Positions 1 to 8,090 of a stretch of DNA of 17,361 nt are shown here, one piece after another. The first letter of the stretch is position 1. The number at the start of each line of letters is the position of its first letter. Source of the DNA: Fragilaria radians. Lineage: Eukaryota; Bacillariophyta; Fragilariophyceae; Fragilariales; Fragilariaceae. The translations under genes and the position numbers were made by a program. The stretch lies in assembly GCA_900642245.1 (NCBI GenBank), contig CAAAJI010000542.1, forward strand, positions 8,478-25,838, written 5' to 3'. The notes beneath the pieces are model-generated. The model worked only from the letters and a program-made list of their open reading frames with translations. It was not told the origin of the DNA and made no database searches.

Positions 1-1745
1 CCCTTGGTTGCCATTGTAGACATGTAGAAGAGTCCGCGGTTTGACTGTCTGAAAATGCGGGTGGAGCCGTCAGGCTTGATCACCTTGAAACAGTTACCGT
101 TGTTGCTGTCATACGTGACAATGTAACCACGCTCCCGGACGCGAGCAAGCGAGAGAATATTGGCAATACCATCAGGGTGATACCAAACAGTACCGTACCC
201 AGGGAGGTCGCCAACCAGATCAGTGGATGCAACGCCAGCATTACAATGGATGTCCATGAAGGAGTCGGACTTGCGGATATTGCGGAGGAGCTTTGGATTC
301 TGGAACACGTCCACTGTGGACTGGTTGTCCAGAAGAATCCAGTGGGTAGGCACAGCCGGAGCAGAAGATGATTGGAGCACTGTCCCGGTCTCATGGTGGG
401 TCAAGAACTGAAAGCCTGTCGTGAGGTCCTCGTCAAACTCACCTTCTTCAATTCCGGCAAGAAGCATTGTTGCACCACTCTGTCGGGCGGTAGTTGAAGC
501 TGCAGTGGAGGATCCGGCACTGGTAAGGCTTGAGGTTGTGGAAGCATCAGTACCATCAGCTGTGTTGGCACGGATCAGGCGTTCATTATCACATTCACTG
601 GGGTAGTGCCCCTTTTTGCCACATCGGCGACAGACAACCTTGGACTTGTCCTTTGTGCGTTTCTTACCAGAACCTGAGCCACCTGATGCAGTAGTTGTCA
701 TAGCAACATCGCCTGCCTCATCATCATCGGATCCATCAACGTTGGTGAAAGATACGCCGTCGTTTGTTACTCCCACGCTCCGGGTTAGGTTTCTTGGATC
801 CTGCTTCCAATTAGACAAAAGATTGTAAGCACCAGTAATGGTGAGTGGATAGTTGTTGCGACCTTGCAGATAATCATTTTCAAGATTTTCAATCAGTTTA
901 CCGTATCTGGCACGATCGGATCCCAAAACAAGGGCAACGGCAAGATACCTCTGTTGAGCTTCAAGTCGGTCAGCATCGGTCATGGTGGTGACATCCCTGC
1001 CCTTCTCGGTAGCAACCATTTCTTCAATCCCTGGGTCCATGCCAATGTTTCCGCTGATCGTTTCAATCACCTCGACAATGTTAAGGAATTGTTCATAATA
1101 TGTGGTTGTTGGGAGCTTCCCTTGGCTGAACAGATAGAACCTGCGTTTGGACTCATGAATCGAATGGGGGAGGTACTTTTGACTCTGAAAGTTGAAAGTC
1201 AGACTCTTGATGGCTTTGAGAAGCCGGATGCAATCTCCGTTTGCTTTGATGTCTGTAAATTCATCCAGGGCTTCAACCCTCTGGCGCATGATGTTGGTGC
1301 ATTGGCCCCAGACCAATGAATAAATCGTCTTTACGTTTTGCTTGAGTAGCGACACCTGCTTAACATATTCATCGACCTGCTTTTCCCAAATACGGCGCTT
1401 GGTTTTGCCGGCACCAGCTGGTGGATTGTTGGGTTCAGGGATGACGGGCAAGGTAAGGTTGTCGAAGATGAGACAGGCATCACCGCCACCTTTGAAGTTG
1501 CGGCCAACATATTCCTGGATCTCCTTGGTTGTCTTTGTGTATTGATCTGCTTGTCGTGAATCAGAGCAGTCATAAATGTGACCCTTGAGGTCATCGCATT
1601 TACCTTCAAATTTTGGTTGACGTGGGATAGTGGCCGGTTTTCCAGAGCGCTGCTGCCAGTTACCCTTCTTGTTGCTGCCACCATCCTCCTTGTCTTCTTT
1701 GAGACTCTTGGTGGTGCCTTTGCCAGGGCTGTTAGGAACAGTCAT
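1..1745 (-). CDS. Ty1/copia (CoDi-like) gag-protease polyprotein, N-terminal 581 codons, runs off left edge
   Basis: I translated this frame from the ATG at 1745-1743 to position 1 and met no stop or frameshift, so 581 codons are open and the polyprotein continues beyond the window. Residues about 50-350 are a gag-like region. A basic segment leads into a CCHC zinc knuckle, CRRCGKKGHYPSEC (C372, C375, H380, C385), the nucleic-acid-binding site of gag. A Ser/Thr-rich linker follows, then the retroviral-type protease site WILLDNQSTVDVF with D473. The usual DSGA is DNQS here, as I know from diatom CoDi elements. NRGLFYM near residues 569-575 is the start of a gag-pre-integrase segment. Known role: gag packages element RNA and the protease cuts the polyprotein. 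The start is the only ATG before the basic N-terminus. The lack of damage suggests a young, possibly active copy. I am sure of the family, less so of the clade. Confidence 0.93.
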   Translation of the reverse strand, partial: MTVPNSPGKGTTKSLKEDKEDGGSNKKGNWQQRSGKPATIPRQPKFEGKCDDLKGHIYDCSDSRQADQYTKTTKEIQEYVGRNFKGGGDACLIFDNLTLPVIPEPNNPPAGAGKTKRRIWEKQVDEYVKQVSLLKQNVKTIYSLVWGQCTNIMRQRVEALDEFTDIKANGDCIRLLKAIKSLTFNFQSQKYLPHSIHESKRRFYLFSQGKLPTTTYYEQFLNIVEVIETISGNIGMDPGIEEMVATEKGRDVTTMTDADRLEAQQRYLAVALVLGSDRARYGKLIENLENDYLQGRNNYPLTITGAYNLLSNWKQDPRNLTRSVGVTNDGVSFTNVDGSDDDEAGDVAMTTTASGGSGSGKKRTKDKSKVVCRRCGKKGHYPSECDNERLIRANTADGTDASTTSSLTSAGSSTAASTTARQSGATMLLAGIEEGEFDEDLTTGFQFLTHHETGTVLQSSSAPAVPTHWILLDNQSTVDVFQNPKLLRNIRKSDSFMDIHCNAGVASTDLVGDLPGYGTVWYHPDGIANILSLARVRERGYIVTYDSNNGNCFKVIKPDGSTRIFRQSNRGLFYMSTMATK

Positions 1746-2200
1746 GATGGATTAGTGGGGGCTTTTCTTAATTTAAGATGTTGAAACTACGATTCAACGC
1801 CTGTCGGTCCTAGCACTGTAGAAGCAACAATTGAACGACAGGGAACCAAGTGACTTTATCGGATGGTAAGCCAGATCTTAAATTAAGAATGAGACTTTGC
1901 TCATTATCCTACTACTAACGCACACTCTTCTTTCCCTGTACGGTAACCCACCCATCAGCACTGTCGCATCCAGCACTGCATAGGGTACTGTCAACTGGTT
2001 CCAATAGGTTCTGGTTATTGTGAACGTATGAGATATTGTGATCGAGCGGGGCTACAAAGAAATCCGTCTTTGAGGAATAATTTGTATTGTTGATTCACAT
2101 CCTGTCTTTGATGTTATCACATAATAAGTTTTGAATTTGGTTGTTGATTACTGACCAAGTTAACAAACTTTTTTATTCAAAGTAATAAAACAAAAGCTTG
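1746..2200 (-). other. Leader and probable 5' LTR of the copia element
   Basis: This gene-free stretch lies directly upstream of the gag start. It carries a 15-bp perfect inverted repeat (1765-1779 and 1875-1889) and no long reading frame. LTR limits, promoter and primer-binding site could not be fixed from one end of the element alone. Confidence 0.4.
1765..1889. repeat. 15-bp inverted repeat with 95-nt loop in the copia leader
   Basis: TTCTTAATTTAAGAT at 1765-1779 is the exact reverse complement of ATCTTAAATTAAGAA at 1875-1889. Each arm is also close to a palindrome by itself. In element RNA the arms could form a long-range stem 20 nt upstream of the gag AUG. Confidence 0.8.
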
Positions 2201-2361
2201 CTAACTTTGTCAATGATCCCATGGACGACGGAATGCTTCCAATCAATTGGATTACAAGAATGTGATATAGTAGGAACAGTAGTTGTAAATTGTTGTACAT
2301 GTATGTCCCATTCTGGTTGGATGGATGGTTTTGGATTCATTCTCTCCCCCAACGAAAGGAT

Positions 2362-2835
2362 TCAAATCAAATCATCATCATCGACACACTTACGAGACAT
2401 GCAATCATTATTGTTGTTGTTGTTTCTGCTGCTGGTGGGAGATTTCACCGAAGCAGATGGATGATGTTGCATTGTCTTGATGGATAATGGAATGATGCAA
2501 ATAGTAGGAGTAGTCACCAATGATGACACATAAAGGATGAAAACATGTTTCATCCAACCAGTGTGTTGGGCAGGGTGTAATTTTTTTTCTAAAATCCTCC
2601 CGAATCCAACAGTCCATCTGAGATTAGGTTCAAGTATTTTCCCATTGTACTCGCCATCCTTGCATTTCACCCCCAGCAACAAATCCAAACTACGATGGAA
2701 CACAAAGTGCACATCTCCAAGACCTACAGGATCGACCGTCGGTACTGGAGTCGAATAAATCCCAGTCGGATTACCTTTCGTCTCTTTCCAAGCATTAAGA
2801 TTTGTAAATGAATCAAGTGCGCTTGCTGTTTCGAA
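2362..2835 (-). CDS. Exon-like reading frame of unknown family (157 codons, probably a 3' exon)
   Basis: The frame is open from just after a TGA at 2838-2836 to a stop ending at 2362. The first 85 residues look like real protein: mixed codon use, well-spread charged and hydrophobic residues, and stretches such as GDVHFVFHRSLDLLLGVK and GKILEPNLRWTVGFGRIL. There is no ATG in that part, and CAG/AAG trimers near 2823 could serve as a splice acceptor, so this may be a downstream exon. The C-terminal half is less convincing: it holds a run of Asn from a trinucleotide repeat (residues 138-143) and ends DDDDLI. I recognise no family. No upstream exon could be supported in 2840-3700. It could also be a fragment of a host gene cut by the transposon-rich DNA around it. 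Confidence 0.42.
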   Translation of the reverse strand, partial: FETASALDSFTNLNAWKETKGNPTGIYSTPVPTVDPVGLGDVHFVFHRSLDLLLGVKCKDGEYNGKILEPNLRWTVGFGRILEKKLHPAQHTGWMKHVFILYVSSLVTTPTICIIPLSIKTMQHHPSASVKSPTSSRNNNNNNDCMSRKCVDDDDLI

Positions 2836-3756
2836 TCATGTTATGATGAAAGTCCTTGGAGAAAATCAAAGAGATTTTTCGATAGGACACTTCAATTGAA
2901 AAAATGGTATTTCACCAATCCATTACACGTTAGTCGCTTTTCGCTGTTTTCATATTTAAATCTCTTGAAATGAATTCCTTTCCTCACATCAATGTAACCA
3001 ATTGACAATTCATTTTTTCAAACCATGTTTGTTACTCTGGACTTGGAAGGGTAATTCACAATTTAACCGATTGACACTACTAGGAATGCATGTTTTCTAA
3101 AACTTTAACAACTTCATCTAGGCCAGGCATGGATGCCATTCACTTGTGTAAGGTCATAACAATTACGCTTTACACCAATATCATTCATTTGGAAAGGCCA
3201 CTAATGTGGTTTTATCATTGGGCTTGTGAATGCGCTATTGACAGCAACATGTGTGAGAATGTCAATGACAAATGTATTTTCCTTTATGGTTGAAGTACCG
3301 TCGTCACAATTGCGTGCTTACATGGTTCAATGGATTGTAAATAAGGAGTCGAATAGTTAGTCATTCTATATTGTTTATTTGAGTTTCTCCTGCTGTAGGG
3401 GAATATTTCCCAACTGCTGGCATTTTAATACAACTGCAAGACAAAAATATTGTGTTACAATCCATAGCCGTGACAAATGTTTTCCAACTTTTATTTTATT
3501 GTTAGATCTGTATTGTTTACAACAGCTATTTGATTGCCCTGCGTTGCAATACCTAATTCACTTGCGCTATTGGGCTATCAAACTAGTTGTATCCTCCAGA
3601 TATCAACAATGTAGGCATGAGCGTCTTTCAGTAAATCCTTTGATTGACAAGCTTTCATTTGAAGTCAAACATATTCAATACTGAAGGATAAATCAAACAA
3701 CATGTCTCTTCCAAAGACAATTTGTGTCGGTGTACTTTATGAAAAACACATGTTTG
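2836..3756. other. AT-rich stretch, no supportable gene
   Basis: Both strands carry only short frames. The longest, on the plus strand at 3379-3684, has no recognisable motif. A minus-strand frame between 3300 and 2880 has protein-like patches but a stop about every 20 codons. I see no RNA gene. Confidence 0.5.
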
Positions 3757-4320
3757 ACTCCAGTTTTTCTTTGAAGCTTTGCTCTGATCCTATCCCTTAA
3801 CAGTTGTAATGTCAGTCGTGTTCCTGATCAATCTTGTTCACAAATCTTGATTGTGCTAGCATACTCGTTTGGTAAGCTGTTTCAGATACATAGTATCACA
3901 TCTTCATTAGAAGTGGTTACTAGTAGACTCCAAGTGTTCTCCTCAATGACTACATCTTATATGTTCATGGATCTAGGTCATCTTCTACTCTAAGTTGCTT
4001 CATCTGTACTTTCACAGCAAAATGCAACCCGAACATCTCCTCTTGAAAAAATCATTAATGTGGCCTCATCTTCACTCCCAAAAAGTCACATCTTCTTCGC
4101 ATACCAGCCAGGTCCACGTAGGAAGTTTATTCTGATTAGTATCTTGCTTAGTCTTGTCATCCATTGGGAAAAGGACTTCCAAGTAGCCTATTGCTGTAGC
4201 CATAGCTAAGAACCTCTTAGCTTATGCCGCAGTCTTCTTTCCTTCCTGAAACTTGATGACTCGCATGATAAATTCATGAATACAGCTGGAGATATTTTCT
4301 TTTCTTATAATCCTACCTGG
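3757..4320 (-). pseudogene. Decayed copia-type gag (UBN2-like) relic
   Basis: Reading the minus strand from 4320, one frame gives about 85 codons interrupted by one TAA, including AMATAIGYLEVLFPMDDK, and stops near 4015. The next frame continues with DEATLMIFSRGDVRVAFC. After more stops it gives SNEDVILCI*NSLPNEYAST (around 3881), ending RLTLQLLRDRIRAKLQRK. That order matches the end of copia gag proteins as I know them: an S/DED..I..LNSLP.EY motif, then LTLE.LR.RLRAKY. A third frame between them gives DLDP.TYKM.SLRRTLG, like the DP..W...LE.LRR segment of the same domain. At least six stops and two frame changes mark it as old and dead. It is not a copy of the gag at 1-1745, whose sequence is unrelated at this level. 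Confidence 0.6.
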
Positions 4321-5030
4321 ATCATGCTTTTGAATTTTGAAGTGAATTGCAATATTTAGCACTTATACTTCGTGATATTTCAGACAGGACGTAACAGTTC
4401 ACTATGCCTACCAGGAATCTGGAGTTTATATTCATTAAGAAGACTAAAAATGGCAATCTATGAAGTTGCAACAAATTTAATGCAAGTTTGCAAGAGTAGA
4501 AGGGTTCATGCTTGAAATAATCTTTTGTTGTGAAGGTTCACAGGCACGATTTAAACTTTGCAGGCGTCAATTCCATTTCATAAAATTCTTTGAAAAGGCA
4601 ATAAATAATCAATGAGATCAGTCATTTTATGAGACACGTATATACGTCATTGCACAAGTGGTTGTGCAATGACAGTTCGGTCTTAATATTTCAAGAAGCG
4701 AATTCTCACATATGATGAAGATATCTACTGGATGAAACTATCACTAAGTTAGCAATTTTCTACTTTCTTAAGCGGTTTCTTGATTTGTTGGGGAAGTCAT
4801 ATTCATACAGCTGAAGTAAAAATATGATTTGAAGAGAACAATTTGCAGCAACCATTTCTAAAACTAAGAGAGAAGACATGTACAGACAAGTGCCATCGAC
4901 TACTTGTACTACTAAGCATATTATACCTCTCTTTTATATCAAAACATTCAATGGCATAAGAAGTCGGACAACAAATTGAAACAATGTCTTCCACATCATC
5001 TAAATTTATGCTGGATAATTTCCATGATTT
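4321..5030. other. Gene-free AT-rich stretch with two adjacent palindromes
   Basis: No coding frame of more than about 60 codons with protein character is seen. The notable structure is the pair of palindromes at 4636-4673. Confidence 0.5.
4636..4673. repeat. Two abutting palindromes: 12-bp self-complementary core and a 12-bp-stem hairpin
   Basis: ACGTATATACGT (4636-4647) is a perfect palindrome. It overlaps by two bases a perfect hairpin: GTCATTGCACAA (4646-4657), loop GTGG, TTGTGCAATGAC (4662-4673). It could be a MITE core, a small RNA hairpin or a recombination site. The sequence does not decide. Confidence 0.75.
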
Positions 5031-5279
5031 TCAACCCCACAGATATCTTTCAGCTGAACAGTTTGAATCAAAGAATGATAGTCGCAATTTACATCGCTTG
5101 TTTTCAAACTTCTTATTGCTAACATTTCTGGCTCTTATTTTATTTCGATTAATTTGATATTTTTCAAACTTCTTATTGCTATTGCCTCTTCTTTTATTTC
5201 GACTAATTTGATTGAAACAATCTGATTGAATCCGATCACAAATTCTCTTTTCATCTTCTATGTGATCCTCAAGGAGCAA
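5031..5279 (-). CDS. Low-confidence short ORF built on a tandem repeat
   Basis: An 82-codon frame rich in Lys, Arg and Asn starts at a TTG codon just after an in-frame stop. Its middle is two similar 18-20-residue units, NKRRGNSNKKFEKY and NKIRARNVSNKKFENK, made by the DNA repeat at 5101-5214. No ATG start and no known domain are visible. It may be chance coding of an AT-rich repeat. Confidence 0.15.
   Translation of the reverse strand: MLLEDHIEDEKRICDRIQSDCFNQISRNKRRGNSNKKFEKYQINRNKIRARNVSNKKFENKRCKLRLSFFDSNCSAERYLWG
5101..5214. repeat. Direct tandem duplication of about 55-60 bp
   Basis: Copies begin at 5101 and 5161. The first 21 bases are identical, starting TTTTCAAACTTCTTATTGCT, and the end TTTATTTCGA[TC]TAATTTGAT is nearly so. 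A few substitutions and a small deletion separate the copies. Confidence 0.8.
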
Positions 5280-5486
5280 GCTTTTCGACCATCATTTTTG
5301 GTATCAAATCGCTAATCTGGAAACAAATATGGGGTTAACAAGAAAAATGTAGCAAAAAGCCAAGATATAATGGTTCAGACGAGAAAGTTGTTAAACAATT
5401 ATGTGTTTTTATCATGATCTAGAATCCCTAGTGGTCTGAAGTTAGGGCACATGTTGCAGATATTTAGTAATTGTGATTAGAATAGA

Positions 5487-5678
5487 CTAATGAAAAATAT
5501 CATACACGGCATTGTCTGTGATGACAGCCGTCCATCTCAAATATTTTGACATATTGTGAGATTCTGGAGCATCATGCATGGAATCAATAACAGAGAGCTT
5601 GGAATGCCACCTGTGCCAGAGTAATTCTACCTTAGATTTCCCTTGATAAATGTAAGTGAACCCATAGCCATAAATGCT
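5487..5678 (-). pseudogene. Possible copia integrase-core relic
   Basis: A 63-codon minus-strand frame lies between TGA (5681-5679) and TAG (5489-5487). It reads SIYGYGFTYIYQGKSKVELL early and SKYLRWTAVITDNAVYDIFH at its end. Copia-type integrase cores in stramenopiles have the order aromatic/basic strand, helix with L..F/Y.R, then P..VI[TS]DNA with the second catalytic Asp. Here TAVITDNA (5528-5508 or so) fits that segment. The flanking frames are closed by stops, so only this piece survives. The match is by eye and short. Confidence 0.38.
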
Positions 5679-6008
5679 TCAACGAAGCACAACAGTGATG
5701 AACATCAGGCATGAAATAAAGCTGTACTTCCAACGTGAGTTTTACTCAACAATATTGAATACAAGACATGAGCATTCTCTAAAGGGATGATAATTCAAGT
5801 AGAAAGATTGTTTATACATTACTTACCTATGCAGAGCCTGAAGATAGCACAAGACTTTTGATAGGCACAGTAAGCCGTTGTATGATAATTAAAGAAAGTG
5901 TCACACATGCATCAAACATTATTGATATCTCTAGATTGTGAAAGCATATTTGAAATAAGTATTTTTCCGAGCGTACTAAAGACAAATTTAACGCCCTAAC
6001 ATGTTTCA

Positions 6009-6107
6009 TGATCCAAATGACATTTTTTCTATTGAAGGAGGCAAAGTTGCATATGATTTATGAGGTGGAATCTGATCTTTAGAGTAAACATTAGCTTCCC
6101 TCGTATT
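6009..6107 (-). pseudogene. Short coding-like relic of unknown origin
   Basis: Thirty-three codons without a stop read NTREANVYSKDQIPPHKSYA then TLPPSIEKMSFGS and end at TGA. Codon and residue composition is clearly more protein-like than in the flanks. It lies between the protease-like and integrase-like relics on the same strand, so a retrotransposon origin is possible, but I recognise no motif. Confidence 0.22.
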
Positions 6108-6221
6108 TGAAGCAGTATTCTAAACTAGTATATACTTGTTGCATTGCTTTTACAATCTCTTTGGATCCATAGATGATGCTACGCAGATTCAATTACTTTA
6201 AGAAAGATCATAAATTACCAT

Positions 6222-6494
6222 TCAAAATGCAGTGTCTCTCTCTGAAATTTTTAGAATGTTACTTGTGCACACCATCCAGCATATAGGAGTTATGGTATGA
6301 CACATTTTACTGGGTTTGCTTTGAATGTTGTATACTCCGATTTTTTCAGCTCTATTTGAAAAGACCGGACAAACTGATGTTAACGTCTCTACGCAGGAAT
6401 CGTCTGACAACCAGATTCTAGATGAAAGTTTTTTTGTAGTAGGACTAGTAGTTGGCGCTTGCTTTGATACGCAGATGGAGCATTCATAATAAGA
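6222..6494 (-). pseudogene. Possible copia protease-region relic
   Basis: The frame is open for about 90 codons after a TGA. A Ser/Thr/Lys-rich leader (QAPTTSPTTKKLSSR) is followed by IWLSDDSCVETLTSVCPVFS (from 6416). This resembles the copia protease pattern of a Trp-containing strand, D-S/T-G-A-S/C, then a Thr and a downstream phenylalanine segment. The catalytic D-[ST]-G triad is not intact (DDSC), and a second diverged copy lies near 7280. The assignment is tentative. Confidence 0.28.
6401..6450. repeat. Diverged repeat, copy A (partner at 7280-7328)
   Basis: The sequence from CGTCTGACAACCAGAT through ATGAAAG, a T run and GTAGTAGGA aligns by eye to 7280-7328 at roughly three bases in four, same orientation, about 880 bp apart. 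It covers the protease-like motif read on the minus strand. Confidence 0.5.
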
Positions 6495-7279
6495 TCATGA
6501 AACTTATTTCCTGCAAAGACTATCAAGTTTTAGAATGAGCGAGCTAATTATTGGAGGCCCTTTTGCTAACTTGGTTTGTCATTGGTTGTATAATTTGCTA
6601 GGTTGATATGATTTCAATGCATTTTTTGGTCCAACAATTATCTCTTGCCAAAGGATGAAAATGGTGGAAATCTCAAGTACGTAATGACACAACAAATGTC
6701 GTAATAACAGAAAGTTGCTACTTATTCATATCTTCTTGGTATCAAATGTGAGTTTCGAATGAATGCAGTATTTGATCATCAAAGTAAAAATTCAACTGAA
6801 TTGTTGTTTTGTTACTTAAATATCGTTTAAACCAGTTTTATTTTGAGCCTTAGAGTATGAGATTAAACCAGTTATGAGTAGACCTTAGACTAAGCAGCAT
6901 GAACAATCTTTTTCCTATATTTAAAGAAATGTGCTTATTTATATTTTCAATGTTTTGAAGACATTTCATTTTAGTTGCAGATAAATATCGCAATTAGAGT
7001 TATCCACTATGGATTGCAAGCAGGTAAATTTCAATAGCATTTGCATGACAAATGCTTTAAACATTCTATCTTTTACAGCGGAATGTCTTGACAACATTCT
7101 AGTTAATTTTGGATGAATATTGAATGGAACTACAATATTTCGACCCAAAAGTTTTTCTATAAGATATTGAAGTAGCTATATCCCTAGCGATTTTATTTGC
7201 TCAGTCTATATACACTCTGTACTCTTACTCGGTCTTGGGTTGAGAAATACAGAAATTTAGATAACCAAACAACGGGTGC
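6495..7279. other. AT-rich stretch, no supportable gene
   Basis: Only short frames occur. One on the minus strand (7148-6966) has a protein-like middle, KLTRMLSRHSAVKDRMFKAF, but starts at TTG, is 60 codons long and matches nothing I know. Confidence 0.45.
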
Positions 7280-7328
7280 CGGCTGACGGCCAGATCGGAA
7301 ATGAAACTTTTTTAGTAGTGGGATTTTA
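7280..7328. repeat. Diverged repeat, copy B (partner at 6401-6450)
   Basis: CGGCTGACGGCCAGAT, then ATGAAAC, a T run and AGTAGTGGGA matches copy A. On the minus strand it reads PTTKKVSFPIWPSAGTRC, against PTTKKLSSRIWLSDDSC in copy A. The best alignment needs a 3-nt gap at the T run, as expected if the ancestor was coding. The copy is richer in G+C than its flanks. Confidence 0.5.
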
Positions 7329-7496
7329 GTACTAGGAAAAGTAGGAAATAATTTGGCGTAGAAAAAGCAAAGCTGCTGCTACACTTCCATACAAAAGAAC
7401 AAAATTGTCTACATTAGCTAGGAATTGATATATGTGATACATGAAATATACAAGCGAATTGGATGGAGAAGAATTTGGTCACTTGCCTGTACAAAC

Positions 7497-8090
7497 ATGA
7501 AAATGAATACCATTTTGCATTCCAATCAAGATGATGGTGGTTCTCGCATAAGAATGAATAATAATTATGATGATTATCATAATTATGTTGAAGATAACGA
7601 CGGCAGTGACAGCAACGACGACTACTACTACGAAGACGATAACGACGACGACGATGACGACATAGCAGAAAAAAGAGAATTTAGTGAATCTATGAACGAA
7701 CGGAAAAAATCATTATTTCCTGTTTCTAGTATTAGGATGATGACGACACCGTCAAACATTCCTTCTCACCCATCTTCTTCTTCTTCTACTTTTCACGCTA
7801 CCACTACCACTACGTTTCATCCTCAAGTACTCCATTCTACAACTGCTTCCACTTCGACGAATGCCAATCAACAACTTGGGGTGTTGTCGCTCATGCATAC
7901 ATGGATGGAGGAAAAGGATACAGAAATTCAAAGTTTAAAGGACCAATTAGAGCAGCAGCAAACGGCAATGTTGCAAAAGCAGGTTGAACTTGCTGTATTA
8001 CAAGAACGATTAATGTTTCAGGAGTTACGAATGAAACAAGAATTAGACCTGATGAAGTTATCTCGAATGGTTGAGAAAAGACATTCCTAA
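7497..8090 (+). CDS. Acidic, Ser/Thr-rich coiled-coil protein of unknown function (197 aa)
   Basis: I take the first in-frame ATG (7497). A stop at 7419-7421 closes the frame upstream, and 24 codons before the ATG lack another Met. Residues 20-57 are an acidic tract of Asp, Asn and Tyr including NDDDDDD. Residues 77-124 are Ser/Thr-rich (SSSSSTFHATTTTTFH). Residues 125-194 are predicted to be a long helix with Leu/Ile/Met at heptad-like spacing (TEIQSLKDQLEQQQ, LAVLQERLMFQELRMKQELD), so a coiled coil for oligomerisation is likely. There is no signal peptide, membrane segment or catalytic motif. The layout suggests a nuclear or scaffold protein such as a transcription co-factor, but that is inference. 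The Asp and Thr tracts come from trinucleotide repeats and may vary in length. An upstream exon cannot be excluded. Confidence 0.6.
   Translation: MKMNTILHSNQDDGGSRIRMNNNYDDYHNYVEDNDGSDSNDDYYYEDDNDDDDDDIAEKREFSESMNERKKSLFPVSSIRMMTTPSNIPSHPSSSSSTFHATTTTTFHPQVLHSTTASTSTNANQQLGVLSLMHTWMEEKDTEIQSLKDQLEQQQTAMLQKQVELAVLQERLMFQELRMKQELDLMKLSRMVEKRHS

Larger units (their letters stand above)
1..2200 (-). mobile_element. 5' part of a copia LTR retrotransposon (right end approximate)
   Basis: The gag-protease frame at 1-1745 needs an upstream leader and 5' LTR, which must lie to the right because the element is on the minus strand. The right boundary of about 2200 is a guess. Without the 3' LTR I cannot place the LTR ends or the target-site duplication. 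A candidate LTR start in element orientation is TGTGAATCAACA (about 2099-2088). I did not find the common initiator-tRNA primer site TGGTATCAGAGC. Confidence 0.6.

Noticed and set aside
80..1684. Several short frames on both strands inside the copia gag-protease region
   Set aside because: They are out-of-frame readings of the uninterrupted 581-codon minus-strand frame, which carries the zinc knuckle and protease site.
3781..3790. GCTCTGAT, resembling part of the initiator-tRNA primer site of copia elements
   Set aside because: Only eight bases match and they fall inside the gag relic, where a primer site would not lie.
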